The notes under the pieces are model-generated. The model worked only from the letters and a program-made list of their open reading frames with translations. It did no database searches and was not told the origin of the DNA. Shown in pieces: positions 48,701 to 59,378 of a DNA stretch of 64,000 nucleotides (positions are counted from its first letter, which is position 1; each line of letters opens with the position of its first letter). Source of the stretch: Oasisia sp. SBJ-2009 (lineage: Eukaryota; Annelida; Polychaeta; Sabellida; Siboglinidae); assembly GCA_964017155.1 (NCBI GenBank), contig OZ024861.1, positions 52,241,309 to 52,305,308 on the forward strand. Reading direction: 5' to 3'. Both the position numbers and the translations under genes were made by a program.

Positions 48701-51700
48701 GAATGTATCATGTTTAGATCACTCAAACCAGCCAACATCACCATCGTATCCTGTTTGACATAGGCTGTCAACGCTGGCCCGATAGATATATTTCTGGAAT
48801 GTCCCATTTTGCGGTGATATAATATTTGATGCATTTATAACATGAGTTGTGTTGTTCAGTCATAAAAGACACAAACATCTAATTATCTTGTCTAAACATA
48901 TTTCTTTGTCTTTCTGATTTTCTGCCCACATACTGTCATCAGCATAAAGTAAATTAGCATCCAACATTCTTCAAACATTGTCACAATCGGGCGATCTTCA
49001 GGTCTTCGTCCGCTGCCTTTGCTTTCTGTCTGCCAGGACTTCCTCTTACTGGATCAGTGTGACAGTAGGGTGATTAGTCCACGTTTAGAAATCAAGTTGA
49101 ATTAAAACTGATATTTATCATTTGTTTATGATATGGTTGTATTTCATCATTATTTATACATGTTACCATATTTAACGGTGATGATGTCACAAGGGCAGCC
49201 AGTGACAGGCAGTTGTCTGTCCTCAGGTACAACACCCAGCAGCCAAGTTGCTTGTCCTCGCCTCCCAGCAACAGGAAGTGGAATGTGGGGATGGCACAAA
49301 CTTTGTCCTCGTATTTGCAGGCGCCCTCTTGGAGAATGCAGCAGAACTACTCAAAATGGTACTGATCCATGTCGCGTGAAACTCCACATTGAATTATGCA
49401 AAATAATTAATTTTATTTGTAAATAACGTGGAGTCACTACTGATTAAAAACTGATTGAAATATTTAAGTTTGTTGACACTTGATCTGTTAAGAATTAATG
49501 TAACTAAGTAATTGCATCTATCCAATGTCTTTAGACTAGGACAAGTGTGTACGGTCATTTCTAAAATGTCCAGGTATATTGTTGTGTATGGACACACATT
49601 ATGGGTAGATGGCTGTTGACTGGTGTCTCTGTGTCCTCAGGGTCTGTCGGTGACAGAGGTGACAGAGGGCTACGAGATCGCAAGCAAGAAAGCACTGGAG
49701 CTTCTCCCAGGTGGGTGCCCTTTTTTTGTACTAAGCAAACATCAGGCGGAACACGACTTGGACATTGCAAATGTCACACTGGTACTGATTTGTACACTGG
49801 ACACGTCACACAGGCACTGACTTGTTCCCTGCACATCTCATTCAAAATGCACTGATCTAATAATAAGTAAATTTTTATTTATATAAAATACCATAAACAT
49901 TGACTGCCTCACAGAAGAGGTGAGGGTGAGTGTTGCTTGAACATGCCAAGTGCTGTGACTGTCTCTAGTTCTGATGGAAGATTATTCTACACACCAATGG
50001 TGTCAAAACTATCAATGTTTGACAGCCTTACCTGTTGCAAGATGGCCACACACCCAGGTTGTTGGAAGGTGACAGTTGTGTGTTTGTCTGTAGAGTTGGT
50101 AGTTGACAAGGTGACAGTCGTGTGTTTGTCTGTAGAGCTGGTAGTTGACAAGGTGACAGTCCTGTGTTTGTCTGTAGAGCTGGTAGTTGACAAGGTGACA
50201 GTCCTGTGTTTGTCTGTAGAGCTGGTAGTTGACAAGGTGACAGTTGTGTGTTTGTGTGTAGAGCTGGTAGTTGACAAGGTGACAGTCCTGTGTTTGTCTG
50301 TAGAGCTGGTAGTTGACAAGGTGACAGTCCTGTGTTTGTCTGTAGAGCTGGTAGTTGACAAGGTGACAGTCGTGTGTTTGTCTGTAGAGCTGGTAGTTGA
50401 CAAGGTGACAGTTGTGTGTTTGTGTGTAGAGCTGGTAGTTGACAAGGTGACAGTCATGTGTTTGTCTGTAGAGCTGGTAGTTGACAAGGTGACAGTTGTG
50501 TGTTTGTGTGTAGAGCTGGTAGTTGACAAGGTGACAGTCATGTGTTTGTCTGTAGAGCTGGTAGTTGACAAGGTGACAGTCCTGTGTTTGTGTGTAGAGC
50601 TGGTAGTTGACAAGGTGACAGTCGTGTGTTTGTCTGTAGAGCTGGTAGTTGACAAGGTGACAGTTGTGTGTTTGTGTGTAGAGCTGGTAGTTGACAAGGT
50701 GACAGTTGTGTGTTTGTGTGTAGAGCTGGTAGTTGACAAGGTGACAGTTGTGTGTTTGTCTGTAGAGCTGGTAGTTGACAAGGTGAAGGACATGGAGGAC
50801 AAGGAGCAGGTGTCCAAGGCCATCCGTACGTCCATCATGAGCAAGCAGTACGGCAACGAGGACTTCCTCACTCAGCTCATATGTGAGGCCTGTGGTAGGT
50901 CGAGGTCATTCTCATGTGTTGTGTCTTACCTTTGCCTCTGGACATCTCTAGGCCTATCACAGCTGTCTTGTTTTACCTGGCACTTTCCAGGTCTCAGTAT
51001 TTGGTGGTGGCCCCTGAAAATGACCATAATGCTTCAGAAAGTAAACAGATTGGTTGTAATTTATGATACAGGCATTAATAGGTCATGCAAGCTAATTTCC
51101 CACCTACAAATGGACTGTCAGGTCAGGTCATGTTTTTTTCTTCAAAAAGTAAGCTCTGTATTGCCTCTTGGGCCCTCTGAGCTTAGATTTCGAGGATGAA
51201 AGTGCTATAGAAATTTATAATAGTTTAATAGCCACTATACTATATTATACTATTTATAATATTAATATTATACTATTTATAATATTCACTCTTCAGTTAT
51301 TTCATACAACTTCAGAAGGTTTATTTAACTTATTGAAGTATCTCCAGTGTTTGTCCAGAACATAACACTGGTCATTCTGTCCAACCAGTGACACAGAATC
51401 CTTGGAATAATTATTTTTGAACACTTCTAGGAGTTTAGTTTGCTAGAAACACATTCTACACTTGCCTGGAAATTCAACCAGATTTGTTTTCATTGTGATA
51501 ACAAAATGAAACTAGTGCCAGATGCTAGTTACCCATCATTTGTCTCTCTCTCTTTCAGTTGCAGTGCTGTCAGAAAAATCTAAATTTAACGTCGACAACA
51601 TCAGAGTATGCAAGATCCTTGTGAGTACTGCAGCTTTGTTTGTGACAGTAAAGCTAAAGTAACCTTATCTGCTCCTTGTTTGTTAATTCTTATAAATGTA

Positions 51701-54700
51701 ATCTTTGTAACATTAGTTCTAACATGTATGTTGACAATGTTCCACTCATCATATTGGGCACTTGAAGCAATTTTAATGTTTGACTCACTTGTCACCAAAG
51801 CATGCTGGGTAATTATGCATCCATCTGTAGCGGTGTGTTCACGGCCAGTGAGGCAGCAGAAGAGGGTGTTTTGTTGAATGTTCTGTCCCCTCAAGTCAGT
51901 GGTCACTGGTTGCAGGGGTCAGGCGTCCACTCGTCCAGTGTCATGCAGGGCATGGTGTTCAAGCGGCCAGTGGAGGGGGTCGTCACAAAGGCCGAGGACA
52001 GCAAGATCGTGGTCTACACATGTCCACTCGACATCCTCCAGACAGAGACCAAGGTATGGGCCACGGGGTCACTCGCATCTGTGGTAGCAAATAGAAGACA
52101 TTGTAGCACACAGTGAGGTGTGATGTTGGTGCCAGTGTTAGTACTCAGTGAGTGTCTGTTGTGTTTTGCAGAATCCGTTGTAGATGGTAACTAGATGACA
52201 GTATGAGGGATTATAATGTATTGCAAACGGCAGGTCTTAATGCCAGTGTAACTACTGCTGAGTGAGCAAATGTTTGGCTGACCATTGTGTTGATGCCACC
52301 ATGACTTACTATTCACTCATTCTGTACGTCAATCAGTCAGTGGATGGATCAATCAGTGAGTGTTGTGTTTCGCAGAGTGTCAACTAGACTTATTGTTGAA
52401 CGAATGGTTGTTTCACAGGGCATTGTGTGACAACAGTTATTGTTGAGTGAGTCGTTGTTGTTTCCAGGACACTGTTGTCAGCAAGTTATTGTTGAGTGAA
52501 TGGGTGTTGTTGCCAGGGTGCTGTGTTGTTGTCAACAAGAGTTATTGTTGAGTGGGCTGTCGTTATTTCACAGGACACTGTGTTGTCAGCAAGTTATTGT
52601 TGAGTGGGCTGTTGTTGTTTCCAGGGCACTGTTGTCAGCAAGTTATTGTTGAGTGAATGGGTGTTGTTGCCAGGGTGCTGTGTTGTTGTCAGCAAGTTAT
52701 TGTTGAGTGAATGGGTGTTGTTGCCAGGGTGCTGTGTTGTTGTCAGCAAGTTATTGTTGAGTGGGCTGTTGTTATTTCACAGGGCACTGTTGTCAGCAAG
52801 TTATTGTTGAGTGGGCTGTTGTTATTTCCAGGGCACTGTTGTCAGCAAGTTATTGTTGAGTGGGCTGTTGTTGTTTCCAGGGCACTGTTGTCAGCAAGTT
52901 ATTGTTGAGTGGGCTGTTGTTGTTTCCAGGGCACTGTTGTCAGCAAGTTATTGTTGAGTGGGCTGTTGTTGTTTCCAGGACACTGTTGTCAGCAAGTTAT
53001 TGTTGAGTGGGCTGTTGTTGTTTCCAGGGCACTGTTGTCAGCAAGTTATTGTTGAGTGGGCTGTTGTTGTTTCCAGGGCACGGTGTTGATCAAGACAGCC
53101 CAGGAGCTGCTGGACTACACAAAGGGGGAGGAAGAACAGGTGGAGCAGGTGAGACAGCTCACTCATGGATCCTTACACGGCGGTACACATCACATACACC
53201 TATACACACTTGGGTATTGACAGGTGAGACAGCTCACTCATGGATCCTTACACGGCGGTACACATCACATACACCTATACACACTTGGGTATTGATAGGT
53301 GAGACAGCTCACTCATGGATCCTTACACGGCGGTACACATCACATACACCTATACACACTTGGGTATTGATTGTTTTTCTTTACATTTCTGCTGTTGGTT
53401 TACATTTCCAACAAGTCAACTCCATGTTCAAGTGTGTTGGTGACCTGGTGTGCCTGTGTTGTAGCACATCAAGGCGATCGCAGACAGCGGGGTGAGGGTG
53501 ATTGTGACGGGGGGCAAGGCGGGGGAGTTGTATGTCCACTACTGCAACAAGTACAACCTGATGGTCATCCGACTACTGTCCAAGTTTGACGTCCGCCGAC
53601 TATGTAGAGCAATTGGAGCCACCCCACTACCCAAGCTCGTGAGTACAGATATCTTTGGTTTATCTTTAGCATGAAAGCCATATTAACATTACATAACATG
53701 ATTTTTAATACCTTACTACCGTGTTGCCCTAATCTGTGACTCTATACCCTTTCCGATCAATGTTTATGAAGAAATTTCAGATATACGTGTATAACTAAGA
53801 GTGGTTTTAATGCAAAACAGTATCTGAACTGGCAACTCAGTGTTTACGAGAAGCAGGTTGGGAATGTGAGAAACACTTATAAACCTAAAACATCTGGCCT
53901 GGAGCCTTTGTTTATGTAAATAATGTATTTGTTGCCATTAAATATAACCCTGTGTTGTGTGTCTGAGTCACAGTATTTAGACCAGAGGTTGTGACGCTGT
54001 GTGACTGTTGTTGACAGGTCCCACCAACGTCTGAAGAGATGGGCCACTGTGACCACGTGCGACTGGATGAGATTGGAGACACCTCTGTGGTCATCTTCAA
54101 GCAGGGTCAGTCCTAGGAGCCTGTTTTCATTTAGTCATATTTCAGTTGCTTCAATAGACAAACAGGTGTGTTCTGTATATGGCGTATTTGTCACTCAACA
54201 AGTTAGTATGCAATGGTGTAAATTATTTTTAAATACACATCTAACTATAATGCAACCCATCTACACACTGTTATGTCTTATGGTAATGTTTTCTGCGACC
54301 GTTCCAACCCCGAGTGCCAACTGTTTAGGCATTCATCCATGACACGTAGAATAGAGCATCTTTTCGAAAGACCCCTATTTCAGAAGTATATTGTAAACAT
54401 ATCGGCTGTAGGCCTGTGGAAGGAATGTAATTTTTGCTCGAGTATGTGAGTGGGACAATCCCATTACAGCTAGCAGATAAACAGTCGGAGGAACTTCCAT
54501 GTTTGATTAAAGACAAGTCCTGCATACAACATACAACATACAACATACAACATACAACATACAACCAGGTGTAAATAACTGGATTTAATGGTTCTTAGTT
54601 CAATAGAACATTATCGTAAACGCTGCTAAAACTCAGTTAAAACTAGACTTTCCCGTGTTTTAACAGCAGAGGTTGCTGCAGATGTCTGTGTGGCAGAATG

Positions 54701-57700
54701 TATGTACGTTGCAGGTTTCAACAGCCTATGTTCCCAGTAGGACTGTCACTGACATATACAAGGGAGTGAATCAACATTCATTCAATGAGTTGTTGACCTG
54801 TGGTTTCAGAGAAGGAGGACAGTGCGGTGTCCACCATTGTCATCCGGGGTTCGACAGACAACATCATGGATGACATTGAGCGGGCTGTGGACGATGGGGT
54901 CAACACCTTCAAGGCACTCACCAAGAACAACGGCCTGGTGACAGGAGCCGGCGCCACGGAGATAGAACTGGCCAAGAGAATCACGTCCTACGGCGAGGTG
55001 GGTCGGACTCTAACTGTAAACATGAAGTAGAAATGTTTGGCGTCATTGTGTATCAAGGAGACAGTGTCGCCATCTAGCGCATGAAACTTTTCATCAGTCT
55101 AAAAACTTTTTGTTAACTACTTCCATACAGATATACATTTTAGAAGTTCTATGTACAAACACTGGATATCCCAGTTGTACATTTGATATTTGTATTGTAC
55201 CTTATTTTTATTATAATTTTTTTACAAAAGAAAATTCATGACCTATTAATTTTACGTATGCATTTTAATTTATGTATTGTACTTTTTTATTTTGTGTATA
55301 TGGACTTTTTTTTGGACTTGTATATGGACTTTTTTGTCTGACATATATAAACAAGTGATTGAAAATTGATCTTACTATTCAGTGAAAATTGTAAAAATCA
55401 CTGCACCCAAACTATGTTCCTGGGGGTTCTGAACAAATCTAAACGTGTAATTTTTTTATTATGTAGGAGAAATTACAGGTGTCGAATACTTTATTGTTGA
55501 AAAACAAGACATAATAAATGACGGATACTGCACTGACAGTCACATAAACCGTGTGAGTGAACTCAAACTGGTGAAGCAAGGAGACTTTTTATAATGCTAC
55601 AAAATGCAGCCATTACTTCTGTTTGATATCTCGTAGTAATTACTGTTGTGTCATGTCTGTTTCCCGCTGTAGACCTGCCCTGGCCTGGAGCAGTATGCCA
55701 TCAAGAAGTTTGCTGAGTCACTTGAGGCTATGCCCCGAGCCATTGCTGTCAACTCAGGCATCTCAGTGAGTTCTCAGATACACACGACACATGTACTATG
55801 AGTGACATACACCACACATGTACTATGAGTGACACACACCACACATGTACTATGAGTGACATACACCACACATGTACTATGAGTGACACACACCACACAT
55901 GTACTATGAGTGACACACACCACACATGTACTATGAGTGACATACACCACACATGTACTATGAGTGACACACCACACATGTACTATGAGTGACACACACC
56001 ACACATGTACCATGAGTGACACACACCACACATGTACCATGAGTGACACACACCACACATGTACTATGAGTGACACACACCACACATGTACTATGAGTGA
56101 CACACACCATACATGTACTATGAGTGACACACACCACACATGTACTATGAGTGACACACACCACACATGTACTATGAGTGACACACACCATACATGTACT
56201 ATGAGTGACACACACCACACATGTACCATGAGTGACACACACCACACATGTACTATGAGTGACACACACCACACATGTACTATGAGTGACACACACCACA
56301 CATGTACTATGAGTGACACACACCACACATGTACTATGAGTGACACACACCACACATGTACTATGAGTGACACACACCACACATGTACTATGAGTGACAC
56401 ACACCACACATGTACTATGACTGACACACACCACACATGTACTATGAGTGACACACACCATACATGTACTATGAGTGACACACACCACACATGTACTATG
56501 AGTGACACACACCACACATGTACCATAAGTGACAAACACCACACATGTACCATGAGTGACACACACCACACATGTACCATGAGTGACACACACCACACAT
56601 GTACTGTGAGTGACACACACCACACATGTACTGTGAGTGACACACACCACACATGTACTGTGAGTGACACACACCACACATGTACTATGAGTGACAGACA
56701 CCACACATGTACTATGAGTGACACACACCACACATGTACTATGAGTGACACACACCACACATGTACTATGAGTGACACACACCACACATGTACCATGAGT
56801 GACACACACCACACATGTACCATGAGTGACACACACCACACATGTACCATGAGTGACACACACCACACATGTACCATGAGTGACACACACCACATATGTA
56901 CCATGAGTGACACACACCACACATGTACCATGAGTGACACACACCACACATGTACTATGAGTGACACACACCACACATGTACTATGACTGACACACACCA
57001 CACATGTACTATGAGTGACACACACCACACATGTACTGTGAGTGACACACACCACACATGTACTGTGAGTGACACACACCACACATGTACTGTGAGTGAC
57101 ACACACCACACATGTACTGTGAGTGACACACACCACACATGTACTGTGAGTGACAGACACCACACATGTACTATGAGTGACACACACCACACATGTACTG
57201 TGAGTGACACACACCACACATGTACTATGAGTGACACACACCACACATGTACTATGAGTGACACACACCACACATGTACTATGAGTGACACACACCACAC
57301 ATGTACTATGAGTGACACACACCACACATGTACTATGAGTGACACACACCACACATGTACTATGAGTGACACACACCACACATGTACTATGAGTGACACA
57401 CACCACACATGTACTATGAGTGACACACACCACACATGTACTATGAGTGACACACACCACACATGTACTATGAGTGACACACACCACACATGTACTATGA
57501 GTGACACACACCACACATGTACTATGAGTGACACACACCACACATGTACTATGAGTGACACACACCACACATGTACTATGAGTGACACACACCACACATG
57601 TACTATGAGTGACACACACCACACATGTACTATGAGTGACACACACCACACATGTACTATGAGTGACAGACACACACCACACATGTACTATGAGTGACAG

Positions 57701-59378
57701 ACACACACCACACATGTACTATGAGTGACAGACACACACCACACATGTACTATGAGTGACAGACACACACCACACATGTACTATGAGTGACACACACCAC
57801 ACATGTACTATGAGTGACACACACCACACATGTACTATGAGTGACACACACCACACATGTACTATGACACGCACATACGGGCGCATGCACACACACGCAC
57901 TGCATGCACAAATGTACGTGTGCCAGAAGAGAGGAAGTAATTGTGATTTTGAAGTGAGGCTGCAGAACAAATCCACTCTAGAAAGTTCATAAGTCATGAG
58001 GGGCAAACATCTGCGGGTACTGAAAAACATGCCTGTGGTGTCTTACTGATGAAACTAGAAATACGAGGTTGAACAATCTGAACCCCTTATTTTCCAATAG
58101 TTTGATACCAAATCAGACTATTTATCAAATTAGCAATAAACTTAATTTAGCACGAAAATTCTACGTGAGCTGTTTTCCATACTAGACTATCAGGTCAAAC
58201 TAATAATATGGGCCAGTGTGATCATTTAACATCACTGGAGTCCAACGTGTTTTAAATTTTGCATTGACAGGGCACAGAGGTGATCTCAAAGCTGTACGCA
58301 GCTCACCAGGAGGGCAAGAAGAATGTTGGCATTGACCTCACGGTGAGTGAGACTGACCTCAAACTGAGTAAGGCATTGACCTAAGGATTAGTATGGCATT
58401 GACCTCAGGGTAACATGTTACAGAGTGAGTGTAACTGTGCCATGTTACAGAGTGAGTGTAACCGTGCCATGTTACAGGGTGAGTGTGTCTGTGCCATGTT
58501 ACAGAGTGAGTGTCTGTGCCATGTTACAGAGTGAGTGTGCCTGTGCCATGTTACAGAGTGAGTGTGCCTGTGCCATGTTACAGAGTGAGTGTGCCTGTGC
58601 CATGTTACAGAGGGAGTGTAACCGTGCAATGTTACGGAGTGAGTGTAATTTTGCAATGTTATAGAGTGAATGTGCCTGTGCCATGTTACAGAGTGAGTGT
58701 GCCTGTGCCATGTTACAGAGTGAGTGTGCCATGTTACAGAGTGATCTGCCAGCAGTGATGGATGCGTTTGAGGCCAACCTCCTAGATCTCTACATCACCA
58801 AGTTCTGGGGCATCAAGTTCGCCGCTGCATCCACATGCACCGTGCTGCGAGTAGATCAGGTGGGTGCCACCAGATGGCGTCAGTGTCTGTAACTCAGCAG
58901 TGCTGTTGTCGTCTTCTTCTGAGAAACGCCTCATAACATGATATATATATGTATGTATATATATATATACATACATATATTTGTTTTATTAGGTCTGTTT
59001 TTAAACCAGGGGAACATTTCACTGAAGTTGTTAAGAACTCTTGAATCCAATTTGCACTTCAAAATAATTTTGTGTGCTCAGTAATGATATTGAATACCTG
59101 AAAACTGTCAACGCCATGACATGTCAGCGAGACATTGTTACTGGTGTGTCATACAAGTAGTGTCCTCTGTAATATGTCAATGGCTATTTGTATTTTAAAA
59201 AATAACAACATATTTTTAAGGATGACATTTCTTTAAGAGCTCTTTATCTTAGTGCAGCAGTCCCCAGATGTCGCCACTGGTGCTGTGTTGACTGTCGTCT
59301 CTGTCTCAGATCATCATGGCTAAGCCTGCTGGTGGACCAAACCCTAACAAGAGACCAAACCAGAATGATGACGACTAG
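45698..59378 (+). CDS. CCT8: T-complex protein 1 subunit theta (CCT8), 16 coding exons
   Basis: Exons: 45,698-45,757; 47,870-47,960; 48,472-48,551; 49,227-49,358; 49,641-49,710; 50,766-50,894; 51,559-51,620; 51,916-52,053; 53,077-53,148; 53,465-53,638; 54,018-54,105; 54,810-54,997; 55,673-55,765; 58,271-58,342; 58,740-58,859; 59,310-59,378. They join in phase to 545 codons plus stop (human 548). The product is one of eight subunits of the cytosolic TRiC/CCT ring, which folds actin, tubulin and other proteins with ATP. Visible motifs are YGPNG (47-51), TNDAATIL (66-73), GDGTN (98-102, nucleotide binding), RAVDDG (catalytic Asp, 390-395), GAGATE (411-416; usually GGGATE) and the end IIMAKPAGGP. 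The start MAMHVPTPPGFAQML matches the family and has a good ATG context (AAGATGG). Five introns carry splice-adjacent tandem arrays. Confidence 0.97.
46225..46445. repeat. Old interspersed repeat, copy B
   Basis: Diverged partner of 36,335-36,570, lying in CCT8 intron 1. Confidence 0.6.
47870..47960 (+). CDS. CCT8: CCT8 coding exon 2
   Basis: Residues 21-50: HFSGLDEAVYRNIDACMELA then KTTRSAYGPN. Acceptor TTACAG, donor GTGAGC. Confidence 0.96.
48165..48330. repeat. Tandem duplication, about 84 bp, two copies
   Basis: TTTTTATTGATTTGAATAAT begins both copies in CCT8 intron 3. Confidence 0.9.
48472..48551 (+). CDS. CCT8: CCT8 coding exon 3
   Basis: Residues 51-77 with HIDKLFVTNDAATILRELE. Acceptor TTCCAG, donor GTAACT. 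Confidence 0.96.
49227..49358 (+). CDS. CCT8: CCT8 coding exon 4
   Basis: Residues 78-121: HPAAKLLVLASQQQEVECGD, then GTNFVLVFAGALLE. Holds the nucleotide-binding GDGTN. Confidence 0.96.
49641..49710 (+). CDS. CCT8: CCT8 coding exon 5
   Basis: Residues 122-144: GLSVTEVTEGYEIASKKALE. Donor GTGGGT. Confidence 0.96.
50075..50765 (+). repeat. 42-bp minisatellite copying CCT8 exon 6 acceptor
   Basis: About 16 units ahead of the true exon. Each has TGTTTGTCTGTAG (or TGTGTGTAG) followed by 20-21 nt identical to the start of exon 6, then a unit-specific part. The exon frame is open through every unit (ELVVDKVTVVCLSV type). Confidence 0.97.
50766..50894 (+). CDS. CCT8: CCT8 coding exon 6
   Basis: Residues 145-187: ELVVDKVKDMEDKEQVSKAI then RTSIMSKQYGNEDFLTQLI. 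Its start is the last unit of a 42-bp array. The acceptor used here (CTGTAG) is chosen because only this copy continues into the conserved KDMED. Confidence 0.95.
51559..51620 (+). CDS. CCT8: CCT8 coding exon 7
   Basis: Residues 188-208: VAVLSEKSKFNVDNIRVCKI. Acceptor TTTCAG, donor GTGAGT. Confidence 0.95.
51916..52053 (+). CDS. CCT8: CCT8 coding exon 8
   Basis: Residues 209-254: GSGVHSSSVMQGMVFKRPVE and onward to CPLDILQTETK, the apical-domain entry. Donor GTATGG. Confidence 0.96.
52440..53076 (+). repeat. 49-bp minisatellite copying CCT8 exon 9 acceptor
   Basis: About 13 units with TTGTTTCCAGGGCACTGTTG. The part after CCAG resembles the first 18 nt of exon 9 (GGCACGGTGTTGATCAAG) with several changes. 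Units far from the exon are less regular. Confidence 0.93.
53077..53148 (+). CDS. CCT8: CCT8 coding exon 9
   Basis: Residues 255-278: GTVLIKTAQELLDYTKGEEE then QVEQ. Tandem arrays lie on both sides, one copying the acceptor, one the donor. Confidence 0.95.
53146..53372 (+). repeat. About 75-bp repeat copying CCT8 exon 9 donor
   Basis: Three units, each beginning with AGGTGAGACAGCTCACTCAT, i.e. the exon 9 donor and the final exon bases. Confidence 0.93.
53465..53638 (+). CDS. CCT8: CCT8 coding exon 10
   Basis: Residues 279-336: HIKAIADSGVRVIVTGGKAG then YNLMVIRLLSKFDVRRLCRA. Donor GTGAGT. Confidence 0.96.
54018..54105 (+). CDS. CCT8: CCT8 coding exon 11
   Basis: Residues 337-365: VPPTSEEMGHCDHVRLDEIG then DTSVVIFKQ. 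Donor GTCAGT. Confidence 0.95.
54526..54565. repeat. (AACATAC)n heptamer repeat
   Basis: About five units in CCT8 intron 11. Confidence 0.9.
54810..54997 (+). CDS. CCT8: CCT8 coding exon 12
   Basis: Residues 366-428 with IRGSTDNIMDDIERAVDDGV (catalytic Asp) and GAGATEIELAKRITSYGE. Confidence 0.97.
55673..55765 (+). CDS. CCT8: CCT8 coding exon 13
   Basis: Residues 429-459: TCPGLEQYAIKKFAESLEAM then PRAIAVNSGIS. Donor GTGAGT, followed within 20 bp by the 2.1-kb array. Confidence 0.96.
55785..57870. repeat. 27-bp minisatellite, about 77 units, at CCT8 exon 13 donor
   Basis: Unit ACATGTACTATGAGTGACAC plus ACACCAC. Single-base variants (ACTATG, ACCATG, ACTGTG) occur in clustered runs, and four units near 57,670-57,770 have four extra bases. 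Confidence 0.98.
58271..58342 (+). CDS. CCT8: CCT8 coding exon 14
   Basis: Residues 460-483: GTEVISKLYAAHQEGKKNVG then IDLT. Donor GTGAGT. Confidence 0.96.
58405..58739 (+). repeat. 27-bp minisatellite copying CCT8 exon 15 acceptor
   Basis: About 12 units of ATGTTACAGAGTGAGTGTGC type. Each has the acceptor TTACAG and the exon's first bases AGTGA, and at the same time a GTGAGT donor motif. The last three units are open in the exon frame. Confidence 0.94.
58740..58859 (+). CDS. CCT8: CCT8 coding exon 15
   Basis: Residues 484-523: SDLPAVMDAFEANLLDLYIT then KFWGIKFAAASTCTVLRVDQ. Acceptor TTACAG is the last of a series of copies. Confidence 0.95.
59310..59378 (+). CDS. CCT8: CCT8 coding exon 16 with stop
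   Basis: Residues 524-545 then TAG: IIMAKPAGGPNPNKRPNQND then DD. Confidence 0.97.
   Translation: MIMAKPAGGPNPNKRPNQNDDD

Noticed and set aside
49937..51199. 420-codon plus-strand frame as a separate gene
   Set aside because: It contains CCT8 exon 6 and its repeat array; the frame is part of CCT8, not an independent gene.
55774..57715. Open frames of 577-636 codons in several frames on both strands
   Set aside because: They arise because the 27-bp unit is divisible by three and has no stop in those frames; the array lies inside a CCT8 intron.
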